Below, one piece after another: positions 1-10,584 of a stretch of DNA of 64,000 nt; positions within the stretch are counted from its first letter, which is position 1, and each line of letters begins with the position of its first letter. The translations under genes and the position numbers were made by a program. The notes beneath the pieces are model-generated. The model worked only from the letters and a program-made list of their open reading frames with translations, ran no database searches and had not been told where the DNA came from. Source of the DNA: Channallabes apus (Eukaryota > Chordata > Actinopteri > Siluriformes > Clariidae); assembly GCA_030522415.1 (NCBI GenBank), contig CM060107.1, positions 426,001 to 490,000 of the forward strand, written 5' to 3'.

Positions 1-555
1 GTCTACATTAAATTAAGCAGACTTTATCTCAGGAGCTAAAAAACAAACTTGTGTTGACTGGAAGGAGAAGGGTGCAAGTTTTGCATGCATTTAAGAAAGC
101 TTCTGCACAACAGTAATTTGCTCCAAGAAACTGAATGTGTACTATGTTCTCTGGACGCTCCTTGAACAAATGCAGAGAGAAAGGCAATGGAAATAACATG
201 CGTCACTCGGCCACCACAGGATGCTTAGCAACGAATAAAGTGGAGGTCACAGCATTTACCTTTGTTGTACCTTTGTTGTACCATAAACCATTAGTTGTGT
301 TTATCAGCCTTGTCAACTGAATTCCAATGTTGTTTCACCCTTAAAGAGGGGAATGGTCTGAAACCAGTATGACATTAAATACATGCAAGATTTCTTCCCA
401 AATGAAATGTTTCATGTTTAATGTTTCTATTTTTATGTCATTTTGCTCTTTGCTCTGATCTCAAGGGAAAACAGTCAGTATCATTTTATGCAATGCTTTA
501 CCAGACACAAAACCTAGGTTAATTCGACCTACTGTATAGTTGTGAGTCTCACAGA
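1..555. other. Left flank, no gene recognised
   Basis: Unique-looking AT-rich DNA. A 61-codon open frame at 135-320 has no recognisable motif. No repeat termini were seen before the TA at 556-557 that begins the Tc1-like element. Confidence 0.5.
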
Positions 556-777
556 TACAAACCGGATTCCAAAAAAGTTGGGACACTAAACAAATTGTGA
601 ATAAAAACTGAATGCAATGATGTGGAGATGGCAAATGTCAATATTTTATTCAGAATAGAACATGAATCACGGAATAAAAGTTTAAACTGAGAAAATGTAT
701 CATTTTAAGGGAAAAATATGGTGAATCAAAATGTCATGGTGTCAACAAATCCCAAAAAAGTTGGGACAAGGCCATTT

Positions 778-1220
778 TCACCACTGTGTGGCGTCTCCCC
801 TTCTTCTTACAACACTCAACAGACGTCTGGGGACCGAGGAGACCAGTTTCTCAAGTTTAGAAATAGGAATGCTCTCCCATTCTTGTCTAATACAGGCCTC
901 TAACTGTTCAATCGTCTTGGGCCTTCTTTGTCGCACCTTCCTCTTTATGATGCACCAAATGTTCTCTATAGTTGAAAGATCTGGACTGCAGACTGGCCAT
1001 TTCAGTACCCGGATCCTTCTCCTACGCAGCCATGATGTTGTGATTGATGCAGAATGTGGTCTGGCATTATCTTGTTGAAAAATGCAGGGTCTTCCCTGAA
1101 AGTGATGACGTCTGGATGGGAGCATATGTTGTTCTAGAAGCTGAATATATTTTTCTGCATTGATGGTGCCTTTCCAGACATGCAAGCTGCCCATGCCACA
1201 CGCACTCATGCAACCCCATA
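778..1220 (-). pseudogene. Tc1-like transposase, C-terminal half
   Basis: The minus-strand frame encodes the distal part of a DDE transposase. It shows WGCMSACGMGSLHVW, the second catalytic Asp in QQDNARPHSA and the Glu in STIENIWCIIK. The usual LNPIENLW has become LSTIENIW, but the Glu is kept. The open frame runs 13 bases into the insert (to 1233), and those residues are not native. The other half is at 10585-11065. Separation by 9.4 kb makes it non-functional. Confidence 0.85.
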
Positions 1221-1388
1221 CAGTGGGAGCCACGCCAAATAGCCGCGACAGTGTGGCTGAAGTGTGAATGGCGTGTGAATGGCCTTTGCACGCCGTAATC
1301 CCCCCTCCCTTTTCTGGCTGAAAGGCGTGTCAAGATTTCACAGTAAACACGCCCATTCAAGCCCAATTTATTCATTTACCTGGTGCCA

Positions 1389-1402
1389 CCACTAGATGGC
1401 GC
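1389..1402 (+). promoter_or_regulatory. CTCF-like motif near left end of 9.4-kb element
   Basis: CCACTAGATGGCGC matches the CTCF core pattern CCASYAGRKGGCRS. It lies 168 bp inside the left terminus and points inward. A partner on the minus strand is at 10392-10405. Binding is not shown by sequence. Confidence 0.4.
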
Positions 1403-1439
1403 TTCGTTCTCAAGAACACGTTAAAACAAGCCAGCTGCG

Positions 1440-2990
1440 CTGAGTTGCAATCACGTGATTTTAACAACCCGCCTCCACCCCCGCCGAACTGACGCTACCA
1501 AACTACAGAGATGAAGATGGCGGCTTAACGGACTATTCGTGGTAAGTGATGTTTTATTTTATAAAATGTGTTTGGGGTAGTTTACAGTTTATTTCCCAGT
1601 TTAGTTTTTTTATTGGCCGTTTTAAATATCACTGGCAGCACCAGCAGCGGTCAGATGTGACTTTAGAGAACTTAATGTTCTGTTTACCAAGTCTGGAGTT
1701 AATATTACAGCTTACTGTCAGTGTCACACACTCACAATGTCACTCCACTTTAACTCAAAAACATGCTCAAGCTTCGACAATACTATTAATGTCCCTATTA
1801 CAAGAGCTGCACTACCCGATGAAGAGTGTTTGTGTTCTCTGTAAATACTGAGAGAATCTCACCGCGTGTTGTCTGGATACATTCAGCGGTTATTTATTCT
1901 CTGGTTAAGAGTTAATCTGCAGGTTATTTCTGTGACTGTAATATAATGTGATGCAGTTGATGAGGGACACAGACTGAGGGGAGCTGTACAGGAGCTAGTA
2001 ACGCTCATAACCCGGTTTATATTTTATACACTTTGTCCGGGACTTTCCGCAGTAGCGCGAGCGCTTAGTTAAAGAGCTGAATAACAACACTGAAGTGTTT
2101 ATCAGTTAAGGAGGAGGAGGGGGGAGGTGTGTGTGTGTGTGTGAGGGGCTTCAGTAAGTTATAGTTTGGCCTCAGGGATGAACTAATGCTCATATACGAG
2201 TGTTATATCGCTTAACTTATTTGTATGAGAAGCGCATTAAGTAAATTCCCGGTTAATTTAATGCAGACGATAATACAGACAGTCAGTGGTTAACACTAAC
2301 ACTGTTCACTGGTTAACACTAACACTGTTCACTGGTTAACACTAACACTGTTCACTGGTTAACAGTAACACTGTTCACTGGTTAACATTAGCACAGGCAG
2401 ATTATTTACATTACAGAATCCCCAAAGCAGTACTTTACACACTCTGTGGTAAATAGGTTTATTAATATATATTATTTTTATTAGAACTATATGTTCTGTG
2501 AAGTTTATTTATCTTTGTCTTGACTAAATTCTCCTGTTGTCTTTAAGCAGAGCTCCGCTGTGGAGGATTGGGGGGTCAGACGGCTGGACTTTTGGAGCTA
2601 CAGGACTGGAGGAGCCTGAACAAGCTGTTGAGGGAGCTGTAGGAGGGATGACGTCACAGTCCGACAGCTTTAGAATGATGTTTGATCAGGTCTACTGTAT
2701 ATTCTGAACATAGTACTGCAAAATGTCTGATACAGTACTTTGGGGGAAACAAAGACTTAAACTGTTAAGTAATAACATTATTAATAACAAATATGTAATA
2801 GTTTTGATATTTGAAAAATTAATATTTTAATATAAAAGGACTATAGATAGAGACTTATAAGCAGCTGGTGTATCCGGGTTGTTTAATGAACTTTAAGCAA
2901 AAAGACATGTATTCATCTGTTTTATATAAATTACTGTTTTAACTTTGACTAGTTTTGGAAGAATAAATTGAATTGTTAAAGTGATGTTTT
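1440..2990 (+). other. Promoter-like, two-exon, probably non-coding transcription unit
   Basis: A GC-rich stretch contains an E-box (CACGTG, about 1452) and the YY1-type initiator AAGATGGCGGC (1514-1524). It is followed by a strong donor (TTCGTG/GTAAGT, intron from 1542) and an acceptor (TTTAAGCAG, ending 2550). Exon 2 holds a CRE-type palindrome TGACGTCA (2649-2656) and only a 19-codon ORF (2648-2707). AATAAA at 2962-2967 is followed by GT-rich sequence. The layout resembles the 5' end of a vertebrate gene, but no protein is encoded. It is carried just inside the left end of the 9.4-kb element. Confidence 0.35.
2287..2392. repeat. 23-bp tandem repeat, about 4.5 copies
   Basis: The unit ACTGGTTAACACTAACACTGTTC repeats nearly perfectly, with drift in the last copies. 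It lies in the putative intron of the transcription unit. Confidence 0.85.
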
Positions 2991-3524
2991 GCGTGTTTTA
3001 ATTTTGGGGGATTGTTTGGGTATTTAAAAATTGTTTAGTTGAACCAACAACTTCAATTGGCAAAAAATGGGACACAACTTTGTTTTAAATAGTCAAAGAG
3101 TTGGGCTGAAAATAATAATAATAATTATTGATCATAGAAACAAATGAAACCAGTTAAACACTTGATTATATGTATTTGTGTTTGTGATTGTGACCCATAA
3201 TAATTTTTTCTCAGTATAAATAAATGTTTTGGGTTTTAAGAACTCCAAAAGAGCAACGACAAACTTGGTATTCTCCATTGCGGTTTCTCACCTTCCACTC
3301 CTGAGTATGACATGGTGTTAATTGCTCTGTGTGTGTGTGTGTGTTTTTGGCGGGGGGATGGGTGCGTGTGTGTTTTCGGCTGTTCAGCAGTTCTAAACAC
3401 AAGCACAGTTTTTGTCCTTAACTAAAATACTTCTAAACGTTAATAATGAATTTATTTTGCTGAATAAGGTAATAAGCGATGTTTAAACCAAACCAGTAAG
3501 TTAAGTAAGTGTTCCATACATTAG

Positions 3525-6385
3525 ATAGATAGATAGTTTATTTCAGTTCAACACTGAAAAAAGGTGTAGGCTGAAGCCTTGCTTATTATGCCTACCCTTT
3601 GTACATCAAAAAATGATGAGCGACACTTTACAGTAAATTGCACAAAATATTGTCAACAAATATTGTCACTTGTGCACATAAACAAAACATGTCAAAATTA
3701 ATTATTCTTTCACTTGGGAAGAGAAGAGAAATTTGGAAAAGAAAATAATCATGTCTATATACAGTATATATATTACTTTATGTCATATATTCACTAAACA
3801 CCTTGTCTTTAAACATTTTTTTAAATCTATGAAGTGAATTACATAATTTTAATTCCATATCACATTTATTCCATAAATTAACCCCTTTAACGGAAATGCA
3901 TTTATTCTTTAAATTTGTTCTGGCCCTTATTTTGCTAAACATGAACATTCCTCTTAGACAGTAGTACTGGCTGACTTTAATTTTGAACAGCCTCTGGATG
4001 CAGCTGGGAAGTAAATTATTATAGGCTTTATACATTATTTGTGCAGTATACAAATCAACTAGATCCACAAATTTCAAAACTTTAGATTTTATAAACAATT
4101 TATTTGTGTGTTCATAATAATCGGCCTTATTAACAATCCTTATTGCTTTTTTTTGTAACACAGATATTGGGTTTAAATAAGTTTTATAAGTATGCCCCCA
4201 TACCTCCACACAATAAGTGATGTATGGAAATATGAGTGTACAATACAATATGCGTAATGTTTTATTATCCAATACATACTTTAATCTGTTAAGAATTCCA
4301 ACTGATTTAGAGATTTTTGTCTTAATAAAATTAATATGTGGTTTCCAATTCAGTTTGTTGTCAATTATTACTCCCAAAAATTTAATTTCGGAGACTCTTT
4401 CTATTTCCTCATTATTAATTCTTATTTTCACATCATGATTAATTTTTTGATTACTAAAAATTATGAACTTAGTTTTAGTCAAATTCAATGAAAGCTTACT
4501 ATCATCTAACCAACTTTTAAGCCTCAGCAATTCATTTTCCACTGTGTTCAGAAGCTGTTTCAAATTTTTACCTGATAAATATAAAGTAGTGTCATCAGCA
4601 AATAATAAAAATTTTAATACATTGGACACTTTATCAATATCATTAACATACAACACAAATAATTTAGGGCCCAATACTGAACCTTGTGGAACACCGCATG
4701 TAACTTCCAATAAGTCAGATTTGTCATTATTAATTTGTACATACTGATGTCTGCTTTCCAGGTAGCTTTTTATCCAGTCTAACGCTTTTCCTCTTATTCC
4801 ATAATTTAACAATTTCTTCACTAATAAATCATAATCAATTGTATCAAATGCTTTCTTTAAATCTAAAAATACTCCCAATGTATATTCCTTGTTTTCTACT
4901 GCAGTTGAGATATCTTCAACCATTTTCATTACTGCCATTGAAGTCGACCTCTTAGTCCTAAATCCGAATTGATATTCACTCAGTAAATTATGTTTTTCTA
5001 TACATTTTTGTCAAGCCTCTGCACAAATACTTTCTCTAAGATTTTTGAAAACTGCGGCAGAAGAGCAATTGGTCTGTAATTAGAGAAGGAATACTGATCT
5101 CCTCCTTTAAAGATCGGAATAACTTTTGCCATTTTCATTTTACTAGGAAAGATACCGGTTAAGAAAGACAGATTACAAATGTAAGCAAAAGGTTTTGCTA
5201 TACTCACAATTATATTTTTTAATAATGACATGTCTAGATCATCACAATCGGTGGAATATTTACTCTTGCAATTATTAACTGTTAGAAGTATTTCTTTTTC
5301 ATCTACAGCCTGAATAAACATTGTATACTTATTACATAAGTTTTTTACTTCATTCACTGATCCATGTTTAGTAATTTTTTCTGCTAATTTAGATCCAACA
5401 TTTACAAAATACTTATTAAATTCATTGACAATATCTTCCCCTTTATTTATACTTTGATTATCATCATTTACAAAACGATTTGGGTAATCAAAACTACATG
5501 TATTATTTTTAAGTATACCATTAAGTACCTTCCATGTTGCTTTTACATTGTTTTTATGGATATTCAATAACCTATTGTAATAGTCCTTCCTACTGAATCT
5601 TATTATATTTTGTAATTTATTTTTGTAAGTCTTATAATCAATTTCTGCTTGTTTTGATCTTGTTGTTAGAAATTTCGTGAATAGGACATTTTTCTTTTTA
5701 CATGCCTTCTCTATTCCTTTAGAAATCCATGGTTTATATACATTCTTTTGCTTTATTATAATCCTCTTAGATGAACAATGTTTATTAATTTGCTCATTTA
5801 ATATATTCAAGAACACTTCATACGCCTTACTGGGGTTGCTATATGCATAAACTTCATCCCAATTTTGTATTTTTAAATCTTCATTAAGAGCATCTATTGC
5901 CTCTTGTGTTCTATTGCGAATAATTTTATAACTATTAGTCCTTTTTTTGAGGGGGGGATTTTTCAATAAATCATAGAAAATCACAAAAACTGGAAGATGG
6001 TCTGTGATATCATTGATAAGCAACCCTCCTAGTCTTTTTCCTTTTAATTCATTAGTATATATATGATCTATTAATGTTGCTGTATCTTTTGTCAATCTAC
6101 TAGGTTTTGTTATCATTGGAATCAAACCATAACTGTACAGTGCATCAATAAAATTAGCAATTCTCTTACTTCCATGTGGATTTAGTAAATCAATGTTAAG
6201 ATCACCACATATGATGTTTACCTTATTTTTAATTGATTGGTCGAACATATCAAATAACTCTTTTGTAAATTTATCAATGCATGTGCCTGGAGCTCTGTAC
6301 ACACAACTGATCATTATATTTTTTGTACTTTTTGTTTCAATTTCAATTGTTACACACTCCAAAACATTTTCTATGGCAAATTAAA
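3525..6385 (-). mobile_element. 5'-truncated Jockey-superfamily (L2/CR1-like) LINE
   Basis: The minus-strand element ends (left side) in a (TAGA)n tail, AATAAACTATCTATC in sense. It encodes the C-terminal part of an APE endonuclease and a full reverse transcriptase. The 5' end stops near 6385 within the endonuclease, so this is a typical 5'-truncated insertion. No target duplication could be fixed. Confidence 0.75.
3778..6362 (-). pseudogene. LINE ORF2: endonuclease-reverse transcriptase, one frameshift
   Basis: The first segment (6362-4998, 454 codons) has endonuclease motifs GDLNIDLL, TLIDHIYTN and ITDHLPVF. The RT then begins with AKVIPIFKGG and NYRPIALLP. The second segment (4938-3778, 386 codons) continues with [30 protein letters not shown] and the intact catalytic box FADDTTLY. 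Between the segments, around 4940-4998, the frame changes once next to an A-run, and the expected finger residues (EKHNLLSEYQFGFRTKRST) are readable in the other frame. Apart from this shift and the missing N-terminus the protein looks undecayed, so the copy is fairly young. The AT-rich base composition differs from the surrounding element. Confidence 0.8.
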
Positions 6386-6682
6386 GTACTGTGTATAACC
6401 AAGTGCCCTAGCAAACAGTTACAGTACAGTTTACAGTACAAACAGAGTGTGTGCGCTGGGGGGATTGGAAGGTGAGTGAGAATACTCATTTACAAGACAA
6501 AAGACGGTCAGAGGCAGCGCCGTTCTAGACCAGACAACACGGGGTGGGGGGAGGGGGCATCATGTTTGAGCACTGTTTTTTCCTGGCCTTACTGTATAGT
6601 AACAGTATTGTATTTGCTGAATTGTGTTGAGGCACGCAAACCCCCAGACCACAATAAGGTGGCAATCCCTCAGGGGGAAACT

Positions 6683-6740
<58 letters not shown>

Positions 6741-7275
6741 TATAATATCCTTAATCCAGATTTTATCAATCAATGACATAACATTTATCTAAGCTGGATG
6801 GTCAAATTCTCAAAAACGTTTAACCTAAAGTAAGACTTAACACACTATAACTAAAATATTTACAAAACTGAAAGGTTTTCTTATGAATAATAAAAAATAC
6901 AAACTAAATTAAAACAGATGGGCTATTGAACAGATCATAATATGTTTTATGTTTTCTGATTATAAATGATATATGGGTTGATTTTAGAAAGGCTAAATGA
7001 AATAGCTAGTTTTGGTCATGTCAGTCCAGTAACTATACTATGTAAAAGTAATTATAATATGAATTAATTAAGGGCAGGACCTAACCTAATGTTAATAATT
7101 TACACCATGATAACATTAGTATTCATGTTTTCGTATATATATTTAAATGTTCAAATGAACGTTTCAGAGTATATAATTTGTCGTGTCATCTGTGATTGAG
7201 ACCCATGAGTTAAATTGAAATATTTTTTATAGGTAGTAAGCCAGGTTTTAGTAACCTTGGATAAATCAGCATGAA
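6386..7275. other. No gene; poly(A)/(TA)n tract
   Basis: AT-rich DNA. The only clear feature is a poly(A) run followed by (TA)n at about 6682-6737, which may be the tail of an old retroposed sequence on the plus strand. The 89-codon open frame across it is an artefact of the simple repeat. Confidence 0.5.
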
Positions 7276-7764
7276 AGCCCTCTCTCGCGCACGCGCTCTC
7301 ACGCTATCTCTCGCACTCACACACACACACAGACACACTGTACACACACAGACACACACAAATAATACATGAAATCGCGTAAAACCAAATGAAACTAGGG
7401 TAAAAATATGAGCAGTAAAATACAGTAGTATCCTGTAGGTGATTCCTGTCCTGTGATAACAGGCACTAACACTCTAGAACTGTTTACTTCTGTTAGTTTT
7501 GTTTTCAAGTGTGAATGTTTATGGGGATTAAATCTGTCTCTGCTGCTGCATCTATACACCGTTGTGATAAGTGATTTGTGCCCCATCAGATCTTTAATGT
7601 GGGACATTATGCTGGTTAAATGACTAAAGACACACTGATCCGTATGGACAGATATTTATTCCAGATATTATGCGCCATTAATCAATTTGTTATGCCAATT
7701 TGACTTTCAGCGAAAACATAAAAAATATAACGAAAACAAACCCAAGCAGAAGTTACATTTTAAG

Positions 7765-7916
7765 CTTTACTTTCAAATTCAAATTTGATTTGTCACATAC
7801 ACAGCGCGATATGCAGTAAAAAGCTTTGGGTGCTTTAGGTGAGGCTCGATCTCGGCATTGCTTCACCTGGACCGCTTTATAAGTATCACGCGCTAACCGA
7901 TTGCGCCACGGGAGCC
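7765..7916 (-). mobile_element. SINE-like chimera: tRNA-Ile head joined to LINE 3' tail
   Basis: Read on the minus strand, a tRNA-like head (7916-7831) runs directly into TTTTTACTGCATATCGCG..., GTGACAAATC and an AAATTTGAATTTGAA tail (7769-7800). The same kind of tail ends the LINE at 62341. The fusion of a pol III head to a LINE 3' end is the standard SINE architecture, but the head here is almost a complete tRNA precursor. Confidence 0.65.
7831..7916 (-). pseudogene. tRNA-Ile(UAU)-derived pseudogene with intron
   Basis: The minus strand begins GCTCCCGTGGCGCAATCGG. It has an A-box (TGGCGCAATCGG) and an anticodon region ACTTATAAAG with anticodon TAT. An intron-like insert (roughly AAGCGGTCCAGGTGAAGC) precedes AATGCCGAG, and the 3' side reads CGAGCCTCACCTAAAGC. 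Vertebrate tRNA-Ile(UAU) genes normally carry an intron here. Compared with the family, about 9 bases of the T-arm/variable region are missing, which damages the B-box, and the acceptor stem is mismatched. It is therefore a retroposed pseudo-tRNA rather than a working gene. Confidence 0.65.
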
Positions 7917-7943
7917 ACACGGAAGTTGGTCTTGTCAGAGTAT

Positions 7944-7952
7944 CCTCTCTCT

Positions 7953-8010
<58 letters not shown>
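7944..8010. repeat. (CA)n microsatellite
   Basis: A CG/CA-rich dinucleotide run marks the start of the second copy of the 0.65-kb duplication. The open frames across it on both strands are artefacts. Confidence 0.9.
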
Positions 8011-8243
8011 AAATTGCGTAAAACCCAACGAAATATAAGCAGTAAAAAAAAAAATCAGTAAAAATACATTAGTATAACAGGCGCTAACCGTCTGGAACTT
8101 TTTTTTTTACTATTGTTTCCAAGTGTTTATGGGGATTTAATGTGTCTCTGCTGCCGCATCCATTCACAGTTGTGATAAGTGATTAATGCCCCATCAGATC
8201 TTTTGACGGGGGAGCATTATGCATGATTCCATATGGGCAGATA

Positions 8244-9863
8244 CAGTGGTGTGAAAAACTATTTGCCCCCCTCCTGATTTCTTATTCTTTTGCATGTTTG
8301 TCACACAAAATGTTTCTGATCACCAAACACATTTAACTATTAGTCAAAGATAACACAAGTAAACACAAAATGCAGTTTTTAAATGAGGGGTTTTATTATT
8401 TAGGGAGAAAAAAAATCCAAACCTACATGGCCCTGTGTGAAAAAGTAATTGCCCCCTGAACCTAATAACTGGTTGGGCCACCCTTAGCAGCAATAACTGC
8501 AATCAAGCGTTTGCGATAACTTGCAACGAGTCTTTTACAGCGCTCTGGAGGAATTTTGGCCCACTCATCTTTGCAGAATTGTTGTAATTCAGCTTTATTT
8601 GAGGGTTTTCTAGCATGAACCGCCTTTTTAAGGTCATGCCACAACATCTCAATAGGATTCAGGTCAGGACTTTGACTAGGCCACTCCAAAGTCTTCATTT
8701 TGTTTTTCTTCAGCCATTCAGAGGTGGATTTGCTGGTGTGTTTTGGGTCATTGTCCTGCTGCAGCACCCAAGATCGCTTCAGCTTGAGTTGACGAACAGA
8801 TGGCCGGACATTCTCCTTCAAGATTATTTGGTAGACAGTAGAATTCATGGTTCCATCTATCACAGCAAGCCTTCCAGGTCCTGAAGCAGCAAAACAACCC
8901 CAGACCATCACACTACCACCACCATATTTTACTGTTGGTATGATGTTCTTTTTCTGAAATGCTGTGTTACTTTTACGCCAGATGTAACGGGACATGCACC
9001 TTCCAAAAAGTTCAACTTTTGTCTCGTCGGTCCACAAGATATTTTCCCAAAAGTCTTGGCAATCATTGAGATGTTTTTTAGCAAAATTGAGACGAGCCTT
9101 AATGTTCTTTTTGCTTAAAAGTGGTTTGTGCCTTGGAAATCTGCCATGCAGGCCGTTTTTGCCCAGTCTCTTTCTTATGGTCGAGTCGTGAACACTGACC
9201 TTAATAGAGGCAAGTGAGGCCTGCAGTTCTTTAGATGTTGTCCTGGGGTCTTTTGTGGCCTCTCGGATGAGTTGTCTCTGCGCTCTTGGGGTAATTTTGG
9301 TCGGCCGGCCACTCCTGGGAAGGTTCACCACTGTTCCATGTTTTTGCCATCTGTGGATAATGGTTCTCACTGTGGTTCGCTGGAGTCCCAAAGCTTTAGA
9401 AATGGCTTTATAACCTTTACCAGACTGATAGATCTCAATTACTTTTGTTCTCATTTGTTCCTGAATTTCTTTGCATCTTGACATGATGTCTAGCTTTTGA
9501 GGTGCTTTTGGTCTACTTCTCTGTGTCAGGTAGCTCCTATTTAAGTGATTTCTTGATTGAAACAGGTGTGGCAGTAATCAGGCCTGGGGGTGACTACAGA
9601 AATTGAACTCAGGTGTGATAAACCACAGTTAAGTTATTTTTTAACAAGGGGGGCAATCACTTTTTCACACAGGGCCATGTAGATTTGGAGTTTTTTTTCT
9701 CCCTTAATAACGTAAACCTTCATTTAAAAACTGCATTTTGTGTTCAATTATGTTATCTTTGACTAATAGTTAAATGTGTTTGATGATCAGAAACATTTAA
9801 GTGTGACAAACATGCAAAAGAATAAGAAATCAGGAAGGGGGCAAATAGTTTTTCACACCACTG
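8244..9863 (-). mobile_element. Complete Tc1-like transposon, copy A
   Basis: The ends read CAGTGGTGTGAAAAAC and its inverse, flanked by TA (8242-8243 and 9864-9865). Length is 1,620 bp. The inverted repeats are long, about 200 bp, with a second related motif (GTGTGAAAAAGTAATTGCCCCC near 8428 and its inverse near 9650), so the ends have an IR/DR arrangement. Three more copies of the same family lie at 15759, 51984 and 58035. This is the only one with an unbroken transposase. Confidence 0.95.
8462..9484 (-). CDS. Tc1-family transposase, 340 aa, intact
   Basis: Cut-and-paste DDE transposase that would bind the terminal repeats and integrate at TA. The N-terminal third contains two helix-turn-helix units (AISKALGLQRTTVRTII, residues about 26-45, and a second around 85-108), joined by the GRP linker (SGRPTKITPRA). 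The catalytic core has the first Asp in ILWTDETKVELFG, the second in QQDNDPKHTS and the Glu in LNPIEMLW, with 34 residues between the last two (DD34E). VMVWGCF, typical of the family, is present. Full family length (about 340 aa) and no stop or frameshift. The ATG follows the terminal repeat at the usual spacing. Sequence alone cannot prove activity, but no lesion is visible. Confidence 0.95.
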   Translation of the reverse strand: MSRCKEIQEQMRTKVIEIYQSGKGYKAISKALGLQRTTVRTIIHRWQKHGTVVNLPRSGRPTKITPRAQRQLIREATKDPRTTSKELQASLASIKVSVHDSTIRKRLGKNGLHGRFPRHKPLLSKKNIKARLNFAKKHLNDCQDFWENILWTDETKVELFGRCMSRYIWRKSNTAFQKKNIIPTVKYGGGSVMVWGCFAASGPGRLAVIDGTMNSTVYQIILKENVRPSVRQLKLKRSWVLQQDNDPKHTSKSTSEWLKKNKMKTLEWPSQSPDLNPIEMLWHDLKKAVHARKPSNKAELQQFCKDEWAKIPPERCKRLVASYRKRLIAVIAAKGGPTSY

Positions 9864-10005
9864 TATTTGTTCCAGGTTGCATGCGGCATTAATTGCCTTT
9901 CTTATGCCACTTGTAGACTATCAGTGAAAAAATCATCGAAAACATCATCAAAAATATAACGAAAACAAACCCAAGCAGACGTTACATTTTGAGCTTTACT
10001 TTGCA

Positions 10006-10391
10006 GCAAAATATTATCTATCAGTATATTAAATGGAACGGGGTAAAATACACCGTAATGTAAAATAATGTACATAGCCTGCGTTTTTATTCCGTACCTA
10101 CAATGATCGGTATAGACAAATTACAGCCGCTACCGTGTCTTTAAGGATCATTTCAGAATGTCTTAAAAAATATTTCACTAACTAATTTTATTAATTCATT
10201 ATTAAATAATAAATAGCATAATCATCATGGGTTGTGTATTGAGTGATTTAACAAATCTGTTTTATTAATCGGTCTGTTGTTGTTGTTTTTTCATCTATTT
10301 ATGAAACTATGTTGACAATGCAAGAACTGTCTGTATATTAAAGATACGGTATTGGGCTTCCTGGACACTGCAGTTAACTGTGCCAGTCAAT
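10006..10391. other. Right part of 9.4-kb element, no gene
   Basis: AT-rich, then becoming GC-rich toward the right terminus. The 93-codon frame at 10380-10661 crosses the terminus into the Tc1 and is spurious. Confidence 0.5.
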
Positions 10392-10405
10392 GCTCCATCT
10401 GGCGG
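10392..10405 (-). promoter_or_regulatory. CTCF-like motif near right end of 9.4-kb element
   Basis: The minus strand reads CCGCCAGATGGAGC, 13 of 14 identical to the motif at the right end of the 14.6-kb element (62139-62152). It lies 179 bp inside the terminus and faces the motif at 1389. Confidence 0.4.
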
Positions 10406-10584
10406 AATTATACGGCATTGCAACCATCTTTTTAGAAAGCGCATGGGGGCGTTTATGGGGCGGGGCATCGTTAACTGCGTCATCGCGGGGGATCACATTC
10501 CATGCACGAAGCCTGCATTAACCCTTCATGGATCTGCCACGGAGCAGTCATGCTCCAGGCGGCTGTTTGACGTGGCTCCCACAG

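Larger units (their letters stand above)
7276..10010. repeat. Tandem duplication (about 0.65 kb), second copy split by Tc1
   Basis: Copy 1 (about 7276-7768) and copy 2 (about 7944-8243 plus 9864-10005) share a (CA)n start, a block near GCCCCATCAGATCTTT, and an ending around AACAAACCCAAGCAGA. Copy 1 reads GGACAGATATTTATTCC where copy 2 has the Tc1 element inserted at the same TA. This is an internal empty-site control for the Tc1 boundaries. Copy 1 in turn gained the tRNA/LINE chimera at its end. Confidence 0.75.
1221..10584. mobile_element. 9,364-bp TA-flanked terminal-inverted-repeat element
   Basis: The left end starts CAGTGGGAGCCACG and the inverted right end starts CTGTGGGAGCCACG. The two match at 23 of 26 positions (consensus CWGTGGGAGCCACGYC, then CAAAYAGCCGC). 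It is flanked by TA (1219-1220 and 10585-10586), and removing it restores the Tc1 transposase codons. No transposase of its own is recognisable, so it looks non-autonomous. Its cargo is a promoter-like exon/intron unit at the left, a LINE, a duplicated 0.65-kb block, a tRNA/LINE chimera and a nested Tc1. TA duplication suggests a Tc1/mariner-type (IS630) transposase in trans, but the size is atypical and the superfamily is inference. Confidence 0.75.

Noticed and set aside
135..320. 61-codon frame near the left edge
   Set aside because: No signal, domain, splice context or codon pattern to support it.
7831..7916. Functional tRNA-Ile(UAU) gene
   Set aside because: The T-arm and B-box are partly deleted, and the 3' side continues into a LINE tail without a terminator.
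8615..8884. 89-codon open frame on the plus strand inside Tc1 (also at 16130, 52355, 59015)
   Set aside because: It is the antisense of the conserved transposase and recurs in every copy for that reason. No independent motif.
9272..9481. Open frame opposite the transposase N-terminus (also 16787, 53012, 58406)
   Set aside because: Mirror frame of the HTH region, not a gene.
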